Shown here: piece after piece, positions 18,901 through 28,189 of the stretch | How positions within the stretch are numbered: the stretch's first letter is position 1 | Layout of the letters: the number at the start of each line of letters is the position of its first letter | NCBI GenBank assembly: GCA_963576565.1 | Contig: OY755047.1 | Span: forward strand, 4,992,931 to 5,056,930 | Length of the DNA stretch: 64,000 nucleotides | Direction: 5' to 3' | Origin: Aspidapion aeneum | Lineage: Eukaryota; Arthropoda; Insecta; Coleoptera; Brentidae | Translations under genes and position numbers: made by a program | Notes under the pieces: generated by a model | Seen by the model: the letters and a program-made list of their open reading frames with translations, nothing else | Databases searched by the model: none | What the model was told of the DNA's origin: nothing

Positions 18901-20179
18901 TCTTATTGAGTGCATGTGGTTTTATTAAAATTCTCAAAAAACAGTCTAGTTACCTGTCATTTAAGGCTGAGCATTGGGGATTAGAGCATCCAAACAGATA
19001 CAGGGTTCGATGAAAGCCTGAATTTTCTAATGGAGCATAGATTTGCACCACTAGAGGTTTTATTTGATTACAAAGTTTACAGTTTGGATTGGAGACCCCA
19101 AAGATATTGTCAGGAAAATCCTAAAAAAAAAATATCCTAAATAAATGGATCCATGACAGATAATATATTAGCCTCGAAAACAGTTTTTTGTAAATATCTC
19201 AGAAACTAAAGCACCTCCAAAGTTTTTGGTTATAAGGCGAATTATTGGGCAAAATATAGTCTACTATATTCCGAAAACAGTGTATTGATACGATGCTCCG
19301 TTAAAAAGTTAGCATTTTTTAAAGTTTTTAATTGTCAAAAAACTGTCATTAGCATTAATGGATTTTGACCAAAATCTAATCAGCCTGTAAGAGTGTTGAA
19401 CACTATTTTACGTGAAAATTTTATCAAAATCGGTTCAGCGGTTTAGGAGCTATCGTGTTACGGACAGAAATATTATACACACAGAAAGACATCTCGACGA
19501 TATTGCTAAGATAGGTCAAAATGCATCTAAATAACACATTTTTGGCTTTATCTCAAAAAAAAAATTTCCTCGAAAATAATACCTTCTCTAGCCATTGCTA
19601 CGCGGGCTAGGACGGTAAAAATCTATAGTAGTTTTTACCAATAAAACTCATTTATTTTAAAAATTCATATTAGTATATAAACTTAGCATAAAATAATAAT
19701 GGTAAAAGGCTCTCGGGATTAAGTTCTTCTGCTCTTTAGAGTAAATTAATAATAATTTTGTAAAATGTAAATGATTTTATAAAAATTTTAACTCCTATAC
19801 AGAATTGAAAAAAAGTCTCCCGAACCAAAGAACGGGCTTTTCCGAAAATTTTTGTACCAGGGGGTGTAACTCAGTGGTAGAGTGTCCGCTTCGCATGCGG
19901 AAAGTCCTGGGTTCAAATCCCAGCTCCTCCACTGTTCTTTTTTTTTTTTTTTAATTTTTAATTATTTTAAGAAAGAACCAGGAACACTTCTTATTTATTT
20001 AAGGGCACTAGGACTTTAAAGTTTTACCATTTTGGCCACTTTTTCTTATTTTTAGGTTAAAAACATACCGGACTTCCTCCAGCTTTATTTGTAGTAAAAT
20101 CGATCTGATTTAAGTATTTTTCAGTTACAAACTCATCCTCAAAACCTAGGAAAACTGGTGATTTCGAATTTTTTTCCAT
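12905..20179 (-). CDS. trus: PDCD2-like protein (PDCD2L / trus homologue)
   Basis: PDCD2-family proteins act as dedicated chaperones or adaptors in 40S ribosome biogenesis; Drosophila trus is the PDCD2L type. Six exons on the minus strand: 20069-20179, 18954-19120, 18670-18881, 15067-15226, 14814-14999 and 12905-13166, summing to 1098 nt (365 aa). All junctions are GT-AG and in phase. Landmarks: N-terminal VFLGFEDEFV and TTNKAGGSPDFPDN; the Cys pairs NPNCKLCNQ and GCSNPQC of the N-terminal zinc-binding part; an acidic middle with TIDWGTNDADDWGTED; then LPPHGDKLFQKFLNKIQ and NPGQILRYHREGSP; and the C-terminal ELPKNCEYCNETRVFEFQLLP and TCRNSC, the PDCD2 C-terminal domain. The gene spans 7.3 kb because introns 1, 3 and 5 hold two tRNA genes, an SLC25 gene and Vps24. 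Confidence 0.93.
13167..13594. other. Intron 5 of trus, 3' part beyond Vps24
   Basis: AT-rich sequence between the acceptor of the last trus exon and the stop of Vps24. It must hold the Vps24 3' UTR. No other gene is seen. Confidence 0.6.
13595..14251 (-). CDS. Vps24: ESCRT-III subunit CHMP3 / Vps24
   Basis: ESCRT-III subunit for membrane scission at multivesicular bodies, cytokinesis and repair. The single uninterrupted frame of 218 aa is full length for CHMP3. Visible: N-terminal GLFGKT...NEWNHRLRKE, the basic RREEEKVKRSLKEAAKK helix, SRKAVNKIYTAKAHINSV, LRVAGSLQKSTDVM, MSKEMMKAGIIEEMLDETFD, an acidic linker, and the C-terminal MIT-interacting motif MQSRLAALKS. Two Met codons open the frame; the second (14246-14248) gives the family-typical MGLFGK start, which would permit N-myristoylation if used. 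The gene lies wholly inside intron 5 of the PDCD2L/trus gene on the same strand and has no introns of its own. It looks functional. Confidence 0.96.
   Translation of the reverse strand: MMGLFGKTDRNPKDQVNEWNHRLRKEGYQLDRQITSIRREEEKVKRSLKEAAKKNDIATCKILAKEIVQSRKAVNKIYTAKAHINSVMLQMKEQLATLRVAGSLQKSTDVMNAMQRLIRLPEITHTMQEMSKEMMKAGIIEEMLDETFDDIVTTPDEEELAQNEIDKVLYEITEGAIGEAPAPPVEDRVKTPERQEERPVEDEEELVEMQSRLAALKS
14252..14813. other. Intron 5 of trus, 5' part; Vps24 promoter region
   Basis: Sequence between the Vps24 start and the donor of trus exon 5. It should contain the Vps24 promoter, including a GC-richer patch near 14650-14760. No defined box was recognised. Confidence 0.5.
15604..15675 (-). tRNA. 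tRNA-Asp (GTC)
   Basis: A 72-nt cloverleaf on the minus strand: acceptor TCTTCGG pairs with CCGGAGA (one G-U), A box TAGTATAGTGG, anticodon loop CTGTCAC with anticodon GTC, B box GGTTCGATTCC, discriminator G. A T-rich terminator follows at once on the minus strand. It sits in intron 3 of the trus gene. Confidence 0.95.
15795..17160. mobile_element. Second GCGGCGAA-ended element, with a nested MITE
   Basis: The left end has TTCGCCGCCGCCGACTCAAC and AATTCGCCGCCGCCG; the right end has GGCGGCGGCGAGTCGGCCGC and GCGGCGAATACG in inverted orientation. These ends match the element at 4993-5824, but the interior differs and contains the insertion 16133-17003. No transposase. Target duplication not seen. 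Lies in intron 3 of trus. Confidence 0.65.
16133..17003. mobile_element. TA-flanked MITE with CCCAGCAAACAT ends
   Basis: Starts CCCAGCAAACATGGA and ends ATGTTTGCTGGG, a 12-bp terminal inverted repeat, with TA on each side. 871 bp, AT-rich, no coding frame. The TA target suggests the Tc1/mariner group. Subterminal words such as AAGTACTTTTTAAGTACT are partly palindromic. Confidence 0.7.
17161..17463 (+). other. Upstream region of the SLC25 gene
   Basis: About 300 bp between the transposon at 15795-17160 and the SLC25A32-like start codon. It must hold the promoter and 5' UTR. No TATA or other motif stands out. Confidence 0.45.
17464..18577 (+). CDS. Mitochondrial carrier, SLC25A32-like (FAD/folate)
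   Basis: Inner-membrane carrier of the SLC25 family, closest by motif to SLC25A32 (mitochondrial FAD/folate transporter). Three exons: 17464-17536, 17631-18328 and 18389-18577; 960 nt, 319 aa, GT-AG junctions in phase. The three carrier signatures are HPLDVVKIR, NPLWVVKTRM and YPYQVVRARLQ. Trp in place of the acidic residue in the second and Gln in the third are characteristic of SLC25A32 and its yeast relative Flx1. GLYRGVTPNIAGAGSCWGLY and GYYKGLVPGIFGVSHGAVQF follow the repeats as expected. The start MSALANKTEKPSF has no cleavable presequence. The gene is nested in intron 3 of the PDCD2L/trus gene on the opposite strand. AATAAA at 18609-18614 is 32 nt after the stop. Confidence 0.93.
18609..18614 (+). 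terminator. Poly(A) signal of the SLC25 gene
   Basis: AATAAA 32 nt beyond the stop codon, followed by a T-rich stretch. Transcription from the other strand continues through it as trus intron 3. Confidence 0.65.
19135..19616 (-). mobile_element. Family-X repeat (CCTTCCTAGC type)
   Basis: One edge reads AAATAAATGGATCCATGAC, the other CTAGCCATTGCTACGCGGGC. The middle holds AAAATCGGTTCAGCGGTTTA and TATCGTGTTACGGACAGAAA. At least six related copies are in this window. No protein is encoded. It lies in intron 1 of trus. Confidence 0.75.
19860..19931 (+). tRNA. tRNA-Ala (CGC)
   Basis: A 72-nt cloverleaf: acceptor GGGGGTG with CTCCTCC, containing the alanine identity pair G3-U70 and one U-U mismatch at pair 6. 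D stem ACTC/GAGT, anticodon stem TCCGC/GCGGA with loop TTCGCAT (anticodon CGC), T arm CTGGG-TTCAAAT-CCCAG, discriminator A. A run of Ts follows at 19935. The D stem begins with A-U where GCTC/GAGC is usual. It sits in intron 1 of trus, antisense to it. Confidence 0.9.
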
Positions 20180-20542
20180 TTTCTATTTAGAAATATAAAA
20201 AATCGCGGAAAATACACAACATAAACAATGCGTGTTCATGAGCAAGAGAGACACTAGATGTGGGTATATGGAAAAGAAGAAGACAAAACACTTTGCGCAC
20301 AGCTGATTTATTGATGAACCAATACACAAAGGGTTGAGTTTGGGCAAGTGAAAGACAGGAACTTTATTATATGTGAGAAAGAGAAAGAACTCGTTGTGAA
20401 GTCACCTCCACAGAACACCAAAGGTCACCTCGGTTGCTTTGTATATTAAAAAAAGTAGGGTTAAAGTTACATCATCAAAAAAAATTTGATTTTTTCAAAA
20501 AATTACTGAATTTTTATGGGTTTTTCATAAATCTTTTAAGAA
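20180..20542. promoter_or_regulatory. Divergent promoter region, trus / MIC13
   Basis: 363 bp separate the start codons of the minus-strand trus gene and the plus-strand MIC13-like gene. Both promoters must lie here unless unseen 5' exons exist. No motif could be assigned with confidence. Confidence 0.5.
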
Positions 20543-22527
20543 ATGATCAGGTAAATGTCTTATTTTATAACATTGGTTAAAATTTTGAGTATTAATCCTG
20601 GGTTAGAAAAATTTTCAAATTGTTTTTAAATTTTTTTTTAATAATACATATCTCAAAAACTATTAAACTTTTTTCTAGGTTCACCATTAAAGCAGCAATT
20701 TGTGGTTCTGCAGTCTACTATGCAAACGAAAAAGGAGTTTTTAAAAGTGCAGAAGAAGCAGAAAAGGCATATGAAGAATTAAAAACTGCAGTACGCCCTT
20801 ATGTTCAGGAGGTTACTTCTCAAATTCCAATAGAGGTAAACTACAAATAAATGGATTCATGGCGGATCTGACACCTTTCTAGCTAGCCTATTATCACACT
20901 TCAAGTGAAGCCATAATAATAGATTTTGTAAATATCTCAGAAACTAAAGCTCCTACGAAGTTTTTGATTATAACACGAATTATTGAGCAAAATTTAGTCT
21001 ACTATATTCCGAAAACAGTATTTTGATACGATTCTCCATTAAAAAGTTAGCATTTTTTAAAGTTTTTAATTGTCAAAAAAACTGTCATTAGCATTAATGG
21101 ATTTTGACCGGTTTAGGAGCTATCTTGTTACAGACAGACATCATGATGATATTGTTAGGATAGTTATCTCAAGACATTTTTTTTCATCAGAAATAATACT
21201 TTCTCTAGCCATTGCTCTCTGGGCGAGGAAGGAAATAAACAATTTTTTACATAACATAAAGGAGAGTTTACACATGCATGGATTTGCTGGCGCCAATAAA
21301 AACTGGCGCGGCAGTATGTTAAATTTGCAAGTGTAAACACCGACTTGCACACAAGTTATTTTTTTGCATGCATGTATCAAAAAAGTCTGCAGCTGACTGA
21401 ATTTGCTGGCGCCAGTGGTGACGCATGCGCGCAGAAAAGGAAAATTTTCATGTGTAAACAAGTGCTTGCACGTCGGCTCGCCAGTTTTAAGTTCATTATT
21501 TTACATTATTTTTTATTTTCTGTGTTTGAGCTTAAAAATTTTGTTTTATTTTGTTTTTATAGGTTAATATGACTAAAAAAAGTGGCCAGCAGAACTTACC
21601 ATACAGTTTCTTGAAGGCTATGAATGTTTTCCTTGTTTATGGGATGTACACAGTAGTTCGTATAAAAACAAAGATAGTCGAGATAATGCTTCCCAAAAAA
21701 TTTGTAAAATAATGACTATTGAAGGCTTTCAAGTTGCAGAAGTAAAAGCAAAAATATGATCCATAAGAAACACATATGCTTTGGAATCGACAAAAATTAA
21801 AAAAAGCCAACATTCCGGAGCCGGTGCAAATGAAGTATACACCCCAAAAGTACCATGGTTTAAAGTAGCAGACCGAATTTTAAAGAATGTTGCTTTGTCA
21901 TTCGAAGATGGTTTTTATAGCTCGCAGGATCTTCTGCTGCAAGTTCTCCTAAAAGTTTTTCGGAAGCACCCAAAGTAGATCGACTAGCAATCCATGCTTT
22001 AACCCATGCAGATACGGCCTTTTCGTTGTTCCTTTTCCTGAATCTCTTTTATTTTTTTTTCAATAAAAGTTTAGTGACTATTTTGCAGGCTTCCGAGAGT
22101 TCAGCCGACATATCGCGTATCGTGTACACTTTAAAAATGAAACTGGCGTGCCAGTCTCTTTAATTTTCGCACAATAGTGTAAACCTTTACTGGCGTGCAA
22201 ATAGAACTGGCGCGAACACTGGCGCCACTAAATTCATGCATGTGTAAACCCACTATAACACCAAAGCAAGTTATATATGTAGGTATTTATATAATAAAAA
22301 TTGTTTTTTAGTTTCCAGAACTTCCAAAAGCTGATGGAACTCTGGATACTGCCAAAAAATTATGGAATAAAGGAGTTGAGTCTACATTTATGTTTTTAAT
22401 AAATTCCCCAGATCATTTAAAAAATTTGACCAGTCAAGCCACATCAAAAGTAAAGGAAAATGAAGAAATTAAAAAATTCCTTGACTCCTTTTCAGCTCCC
22501 AAAGAAGAGGAAATAATTAAAAAATAG
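20543..22527 (+). CDS. QIL1: MICOS complex subunit MIC13 / QIL1-like
   Basis: MIC13 bridges MICOS subcomplexes at crista junctions in the mitochondrial inner membrane. Three exons: 20543-20550 (only ATG ATC AG of coding sequence), 20679-20835 and 22312-22527; 381 nt, 126 aa, in phase with GT-AG sites. The protein starts MIRFTIKAAICGSAVYYANE, a short N-terminal membrane segment as in MIC13. It continues with a charged helix, ELPKADGTLDTAKKLWNKGV (the conserved trailing region with its Trp), and a lysine-rich tail. MIC13 proteins are short and diverge fast, so the name rests on architecture and a few conserved positions. Intron 2 (1.5 kb) carries a family-X repeat and a Harbinger-like element. 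AATAAA at 22583-22588. Confidence 0.8.
20845..21235 (-). mobile_element. Family-X repeat in a MIC13 intron
   Basis: Same edge sequences as the copy at 19.1-19.6 kb (ATAAATGGATTCATGGCGGA at the left; TCTCTAGCCATTGCTCT at the right) with an internal deletion that removes the AAAATCGGTTCAGC core. Non-coding. Confidence 0.7.
21260..22255. mobile_element. Harbinger-like transposon carrying a decayed MADF gene
   Basis: Ends GGAGAGTTTACACATGCATG and, inverted, GTGGGTTTACACATGCATGA, with TAA on both sides. This fits the 3-bp TAA/TTA targets of PIF/Harbinger. Subterminal TGGCGCCA and CTGGCGCG words repeat in both orientations. It encodes a MADF-like DNA-binding protein fragment but no visible nuclease, so it is non-autonomous. 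Confidence 0.7.
21568..21978 (+). pseudogene. MADF/Myb-SANT-like protein of a transposon, broken
   Basis: From 21583 one frame reads WPAELTIQFLEGYECFPCLW, then DVHSSSYKNKDSRDNA, the MADF helix pattern (Trp, Leu-Glu-x-Tyr, Pro-x-Leu-Trp-Asp). An in-frame TGA lies at 21757-21759, after which the frame continues (SIRNTYALESTKIKKSQ, then VPWFKVADRIL) to a stop at 21976. The likely ATG (21570) is one base out of frame across an A run, so a frameshift is also present. Second ORFs of this type accompany Harbinger transposases. Confidence 0.75.
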
Positions 22528-23212
22528 TTTTATCAATTTTTTTTTAATTTTAATTATTATTATTTTATTTAGGAAAGTTTTAAATAAAAGTAACATTATT
22601 ATTTTTAAACATTCTTTTATTTTAAAGGATAAAAAATATATAAAGTAAGACAAAATTACTTTTTGCAGAGAAAAAATAATATATCACATTTTTCTAAAAA
22701 TAAGTAAAAAAAAAGCTATAGATACTTAAATTATCTAGGTATTTAAAAAGGATGAAAAAACAGTGAGTGATAATGATTTTTTTTTCTTAATTTTAAAAAC
22801 ACCAATTTTTTACACACACATTTATAATTAACTATATATTATATTTATCAAATAAATAATAGATCATTTATTTTACAGAAAAAGACATTACAAAAAGCTG
22901 TAGAAATGTCATAAGTCCTTATAGTGAAAAAATTGCTTTTGACATCCCAAAATGGGACTTTTTTTGGTGTTTATTTTACCATGTGTTAAAGAGCAATAAA
23001 TTTTTAAAAAGTAGTCAGTACAGTAGTATAGTTTATAAAAAATAGAACCTTGAAAATATGTTTCACCATTTTGCAATGAATATGACTAAGAAAGAAGTTA
23101 TAAAACAGACAAACACATTATTTGGTGCATTTTTTTGTACTTTTATAGCATCTTAGTGTCTCACAAAAGCATAAGAAAAATTTTGATATAATTTTTAAGT
23201 TTTTTTTGTAGT
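22528..23212. other. Intergenic, convergent MIC13 and LRRC57 3' ends
   Basis: AT-rich; AATAAA at 22583-22588 for MIC13. On the minus strand AATAAA at about 22975-22970 could serve LRRC57. No gene. Confidence 0.55.
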
Positions 23213-23929
23213 TTAAAACATTTTTTTCTTAACCGCAGTGAATCTATCCATATATGCTTCATACCCTTCTACATTTGCTAACTGTTTAGTTTCGAATAAA
23301 TTACCATCTAGAGCTAAATTGGATATTTTACTTTCCAACAAGATTTTTGGACTTATTGAAGAAAGTTGCAAACAATTCTCTTCTAAACGTAAAGTCTTTA
23401 ATCTAGGACACAAAGAAATTTCTGATGATACATAAGATATCTGATTTTGGTTCAAGTTTAATTCAGTTACATTCAAAGTGGATATTTCAGATGGAATTGA
23501 AGAAATCTCGTTTTGCGATAAATCTAAGACGTCCAAATGTTTCAAACCACAAAAAACCAAAGGAAACTCCTTGAGATGATTTGCACTTAAATTGACTTGT
23601 TTCAAATGAATCAAATTTGAAAAAGTTCTCGGCAATGTACTAAGGTTATTGTGTGATAGATTAAAAATTTCAAGTTTCGTTAATGCACCTATACAGTCAG
23701 GAAGTTTCGCCAACTTATTCTTACTTAAATTAAGATGTTTCAACTGCATAAACCTGCTTATTTCATCAGGAAGTATAACAAATTTGTTGTCAGATAAATC
23801 AAGTGTTCGTAAACAGTTTTCTAACTGTGTCACACCTTGAGGAAACTCATTTAGTTTTCCTTGGGACAATTTCAGTACTCCAGTTTTTTTGGCTGTCTCT
23901 ATATGTTGTTTCAGGCCTGAATTTCCCAT
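23213..23929 (-). CDS. LRRC57: Leucine-rich repeat-containing protein 57
   Basis: A 238-aa intronless coding region of full LRRC57 length. The start MGNSGLKQHIETAKKTGVLK is the conserved LRRC57 opening; Gly2 makes N-myristoylation plausible, in keeping with membrane association reported for the family. Six to seven LRRs follow, for example LRTLDLSDNKFVILPDEI, LKHLNLSKNKLAKLPDCI, LEIFNLSHNNLSTLPR and LDVLDLSQNEISSIPSEI. The tail contains the family-typical EGYEAYMDRFTAVKKKMF. Upstream, a good acceptor (TTTTCAG|G at 23941) and donor (ACAAG|GTAAGG at 24069) define a 127-nt 5'-UTR intron. The molecular role of the family is poorly known. Confidence 0.95.
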   Translation of the reverse strand: MGNSGLKQHIETAKKTGVLKLSQGKLNEFPQGVTQLENCLRTLDLSDNKFVILPDEISRFMQLKHLNLSKNKLAKLPDCIGALTKLEIFNLSHNNLSTLPRTFSNLIHLKQVNLSANHLKEFPLVFCGLKHLDVLDLSQNEISSIPSEISTLNVTELNLNQNQISYVSSEISLCPRLKTLRLEENCLQLSSISPKILLESKISNLALDGNLFETKQLANVEGYEAYMDRFTAVKKKMF

Positions 23930-23941
23930 TTTTCCTTTTGC

Positions 23942-24068
23942 CTGAAAACAATAAAAAAATGGGATAACCCAAAACAGTTTTTACATTTCTTTACCGACCA
24001 TAAATACAGCCATAAATTAATAGTATGTGATACAGCTAATTTTATGATTATAATCTCCAAAACCTTAC
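23942..24068 (-). other. Predicted 5'-UTR intron of LRRC57
   Basis: Bracketed on the minus strand by CAACAAG|GTAAGG and TTGTTTTCAG|GCAAAAGG, 12 nt before the start codon. Inferred from splice sites only. Confidence 0.6.
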
Positions 24069-24069
24069 C

Positions 24070-24733
24070 TTGTTGCAAGAATAAACCAAGCTTTATTTTC
24101 TTGCTTCAAAACCAATGACAACCACTAAAATGTGCTGTCTTGTTTTTATCTTGATTTCCTCGACATGTTTGCTTTGGTTTTGTTGAATTTGCTCTGCTTT
24201 TTTGTTTGTTTTTGCTGAAAAAATCCTTAAAATATGTCAAAAAACCACAAAAATGCGACAAAAACTAGCAGCAACAGCTGTTTGTCATCGATTATAATCA
24301 TTTCTTGTGTTATACTGAACCCAAATCACCCGGATTCGGATTTTTCTGTCTACAAGTACGTATTAAAGAGAGCAAGAAGGTCCTCTCTGATCTGTGTACA
24401 AATGAATTAATTTATTCTTGGATTTAAAGGAAACCTTGTAGATGGCGCCAAATGTCTTTCATTGATTATTTACCGTCAAATAAGAGGGATCTTTAAATTT
24501 TCTTCAAATCCAAAATAAACATTGATCCTAAAATAAAATAAAACACAGTGGTTCTTAAAGGTTAAGCAAGTAATTAAAAGAAGCCTCAAACGGTTACATT
24601 ACCGTGGTTTGATAGCAAACAACAATATTACCAACCAAAACAGCAGTTAATTTAAAATTCCAGTAAAAAGAAGTGATCCTCAAACTTTTTATTACCTAAG
24701 CAAGAGACTGTGATCCTTCAGGTGAGATTGCAG
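24070..24733. other. LRRC57 upstream region
   Basis: Holds the LRRC57 non-coding first exon and promoter. No other gene or clear repeat before the hAT element at 24734. Confidence 0.5.
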
Positions 24734-25325
24734 CAGTGGCGGTCGCTACAGGGAGGGCAACGGGGGCAGTGCCCTTCCAGAACTAGACAACAAACAGTAT
24801 TTTTAATTGATTTATTAAAAAAGTTAAATCTTCTGTTACGACATATCTACTTCTTTTTTTTCGTCTGTGGTTAACAAAAGGCGATTAATTGGGTAAACTA
24901 TATTGACAGTTTCGCATCAAAAACTGACAGTTGATCTTTCAAAATTGACATACCAAAGTCGAATTTAGAAATCCAGTCGTTTATTTTCCATTAATATTGG
25001 CGTCACCATTAATTCCGGCTCTTATAGTACACAATGGCCTAATTTTGAAAGAAGACAGCTGTTCTTATAACGGGAAAGTACCAATATAGTGCCCGGCACA
25101 ATTTGTGCCTGGCTCTATTGCAATAGGTCCCTAATAAATCTGAAACTGGTGCTAATCCGAGCAGTTTGCGCATGTAAAAGAAGGGCGAATAGACTTTATT
25201 TATAAACTAAAAACTACACCAAGTAGCTGCTTGTTTGTAAAATGCTAAAATAAAATGGTTTTTTTCATCTCCTTTTCCATGCAATATAAATTTCTGCTCC
25301 CCAATAAGGTCACCATCCGCCACTG
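24734..25325. mobile_element. hAT non-autonomous element
   Basis: Starts CAGTGGCGGTCGCTACAGGG and ends CACCATCCGCCACTG, giving the terminal inverted repeat CAGTGGCGG. Flanks GATTGCAG (24726-24733) and GATTGCAC (25326-25333) are an 8-bp duplication with one mismatch, as for hAT. A longer relative is at 59434-60391. No open transposase. Confidence 0.85.
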
Positions 25326-25355
25326 GATTGCACCAAGCAGTGATTGCACCTCTAA

Positions 25356-27018
25356 GGGCCGGTTTATCAATGGAGGGTTACCCCTCGAGTTAGAGATAGC
25401 CCTGGGTTAAAGCTGTCAAAAGTGTTTATCCATCCAAGGTTAAATGCAAACTCGAGGGTTAACCCTAGGCTAACTTGACCCGCGCTCGAACGGCAGGGTA
25501 GCGTATTTAGCTCTGGGTTAACGTCAAAATTTCCAATTATTTTGAAGTGTTTTTTTTTTTACTTTTGGTTGATTTTTCTCAAAAGCATAACATTTAACTT
25601 GTGTACCTCAATTTTTGTGTTAAATAGGATGCTCCGAAATTTTTAAAACACCAGTGGTGATACTTTTTATGGTGTGAGGCTGAGATGATGGAATTTCCCA
25701 CAGACATGGAGATTTTTGCAATGGGAGCAGTCTACCGAGCAAACCCAAAATAAATATTATTTTTTCTATGAGCAAGATCATGTTTAATAGAAAAGCACCC
25801 AATAAATATCCTACCTGCCAACAGAGCTATACCTTATATGTGTAGGTACCGAGCCACAATATAGACCCACTGGCGGTCGCAGCGGAAGGGCTGCAGGGCC
25901 CACTCACATATGAATCTTCATCAATATGTGTACCAGTTTTATTATAATTACTAATTTATATATATAATTTTAAAACTTTTAATATGTATTTAAAAATGCA
26001 AAATAAAAAGTGAATGTATATTTCAAACACTGGTTTTTAAATTTTTATTTGGCGGTCCCTGAAAAATGACTAGGTATTAAGTTCTTTTGTTATACAACAG
26101 TATTTTAGGAATCAGAAATAAACAACAATGTATTGTACGTAACATCAAAATAAAATACTTAAATTATTGCAACATGCTAGAGCACTTTTATAATTAAAAA
26201 AAATATGTTACAGAATAAATATTATATCACATCAAGGTTTTTAAACACTTTGTGGTCACCCAGGAAGCCTCGGCTTGCTCTTTACAGGGGGGTGTTTGTA
26301 AATCAGTCATTCCGGGATAACAGGTTGATGTTTCAGAAACTAGTACCATTACTTCTTGTTGATGTGCCTTATTGATATTTCTTTATTAAAATGTAGAAGT
26401 CTATTGGTTTTCTTGTAAAGATATAACCTGTAACAAAAATAGGTGTAGTAGTTTAAAAATAAACTTAAAAAATGCAGAATTATGATCCAATACCAAAGAT
26501 TGTAATCCATTTGCTTTTAAGTTATTTTATCTCTTAAATTATTTAGCTTTAATAGGTATATAGGTACCTATAGATGCATTTTTATTTTAGACTATAATTA
26601 GTAATTAAGTACAACAGAAACAATTTACAAAGTTGGAATTATTTACATGCTAATTTTTATGTAGCTAAATTATGTTCATCATACATATAGTAGATACTTA
26701 CTGGCTAGAGTGCAATAACTGAAGAAACTGAATAAGTTTTTCCAAATAATATTTTTTAACAAAACACCCGACACCAACAATACAAAAAAACATATGATTA
26801 TAACCACAAAATGTCAAAAATTCCACAGACTATTAAATAAGAAGGGAAAACTTAGATGGTCGATTGTTACCAGCATTGCCAACCTGCGAGTTTCGGAGCT
26901 CTGGGTTAAAATCGCGTGGATAAACACTTTTCCCTTTAACTCGAGGGTTACCCCAAGGTTAGAGTTGGCCCAGGGCTAGCTAACACGACCAGATACCCCG
27001 CCATTGATAAACCGGCCC
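25356..27018. mobile_element. Harbinger-type element, TIR GGGCCGGTTTATCAATGG
   Basis: The 18-bp terminal repeat GGGCCGGTTTATCAATGG returns inverted at 27001-27018 as CCATTGATAAACCGGCCC (perfect). TAA lies on each side (25353-25355, 27019-27021). Subterminal CTCGAGGGTTA and CTCTGGGTTAA words repeat in both orientations. The interior carries other repeats, among them 25858-25920, whose inverse is at 62654-62716. No transposase seen. Confidence 0.85.
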
Positions 27019-27021
27019 TAA

Positions 27022-27555
27022 AAAGCAATAATGTTTAACTTTAGATTCAAAGTCAAATTTTAATTTTTTTTTTAATTTATTTATTGTTAGGAATAATTTG
27101 ACACTATTTGCTCAATTATATTTAAAAATTTATGCAAATAAAGATATACTCTAGTCTCTCTCTACAAATAAGAGTGACAAGTTTTAAACTTTTATATTGA
27201 AAAACACGAGAAAAACTTATTATTTTATTATAATTATAAATTTCGTTCAAACAGGGGGATTTTTATTAAATATTCATTTGCGGTTCCTTGAAACCCAATA
27301 AGATATAGTCATAATTATTATGTGGTTCTTTTATTCATAGTTACTTTTTGCAAAAATAAATTGGTTGCTGAGTGAATGACGTCAGTAAAGTTGTTCTTTT
27401 TATTTGTTGACTTGTAATCTTGTTTTTTGCATTTTTTTTACAGCAATTACGCTATCTTACGTAGGTATCTACTGCTGTCGATGTCTTGGATTTTTTGAAC
27501 AAGAAAAACAAACTGGTTCTTCTTTAAGGGTCACTTATTCCAATTTTACATTTTT
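27022..27555. other. Intergenic, no gene seen
   Basis: AT-rich spacer between two repeats; no frame or RNA gene was recognised. Confidence 0.55.
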
Positions 27556-28056
27556 ACCTTCCTAGCCCGCTTAGCAATGGCTAGGGAAGGTATTATTTTC
27601 GACGAATTTTTTTTTTAAGATAACGCTTAAAATGTGTTATTTGGATGTATTTTGACCTATCTTAGCAATATCGTCGTGATGTCTGTCTGTGTGTATTTTA
27701 TTTCTGTCCGTAACACGATAGCTCCTAAACCGCTGAACCGATTTTCATAAAATTTTCAGGTAAAATAGGGTTCGATAATCTTACGAGCTGATTAGATTTT
27801 GGTAAAAATCCATGAATGCTAATGACAGTTTTTTGACAATTAAAAACTTTAAAAAATGCTAACTTCTTAACGAAGCATCGTATCAATACACTGTTTTCAG
27901 AATATAGTAGACTATATTTTGCTCAATAATCCGTGTTATGACCAAAAATTTCGTAGGGGCTTTAGTTTCTGAGATATTTACAAAAAATTATTTTCAAGGC
28001 TAATATATTATCATGGCTTCACTTGAAATATGATAATAGGCTAGCTAGGAAGGTGT
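27556..28056 (+). mobile_element. Family-X repeat, near-complete core
   Basis: Starts ACCTTCCTAGCCCGCTTAGC and ends GGCTAGCTAGGAAGGT, an 11-bp inverted repeat (ACCTTCCTAGC). Contains TAGCTCCTAAACCGCTGAAC and CGATTTTCATAAAATTTTCA. This is the cleanest copy of the core in the window. Non-coding; superfamily unknown. Confidence 0.8.
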
Positions 28057-28189
28057 CCATTTCCAAATTGTAATAATCTTCGAACATTAAACCAGATTTT
28101 CTAAGGTAATAATTATACAATCTACAGAGTAATTATTATTCAGGGGCCATGCACCTTATTTTATCATTCAAACTTTTTTGCGATGCGAT

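Noticed and set aside
21757..21759. In-frame TGA in the MADF frame as a selenocysteine codon
   Set aside because: No SECIS-like structure seen, and the gene also has an A-run frameshift. Simple decay is enough.
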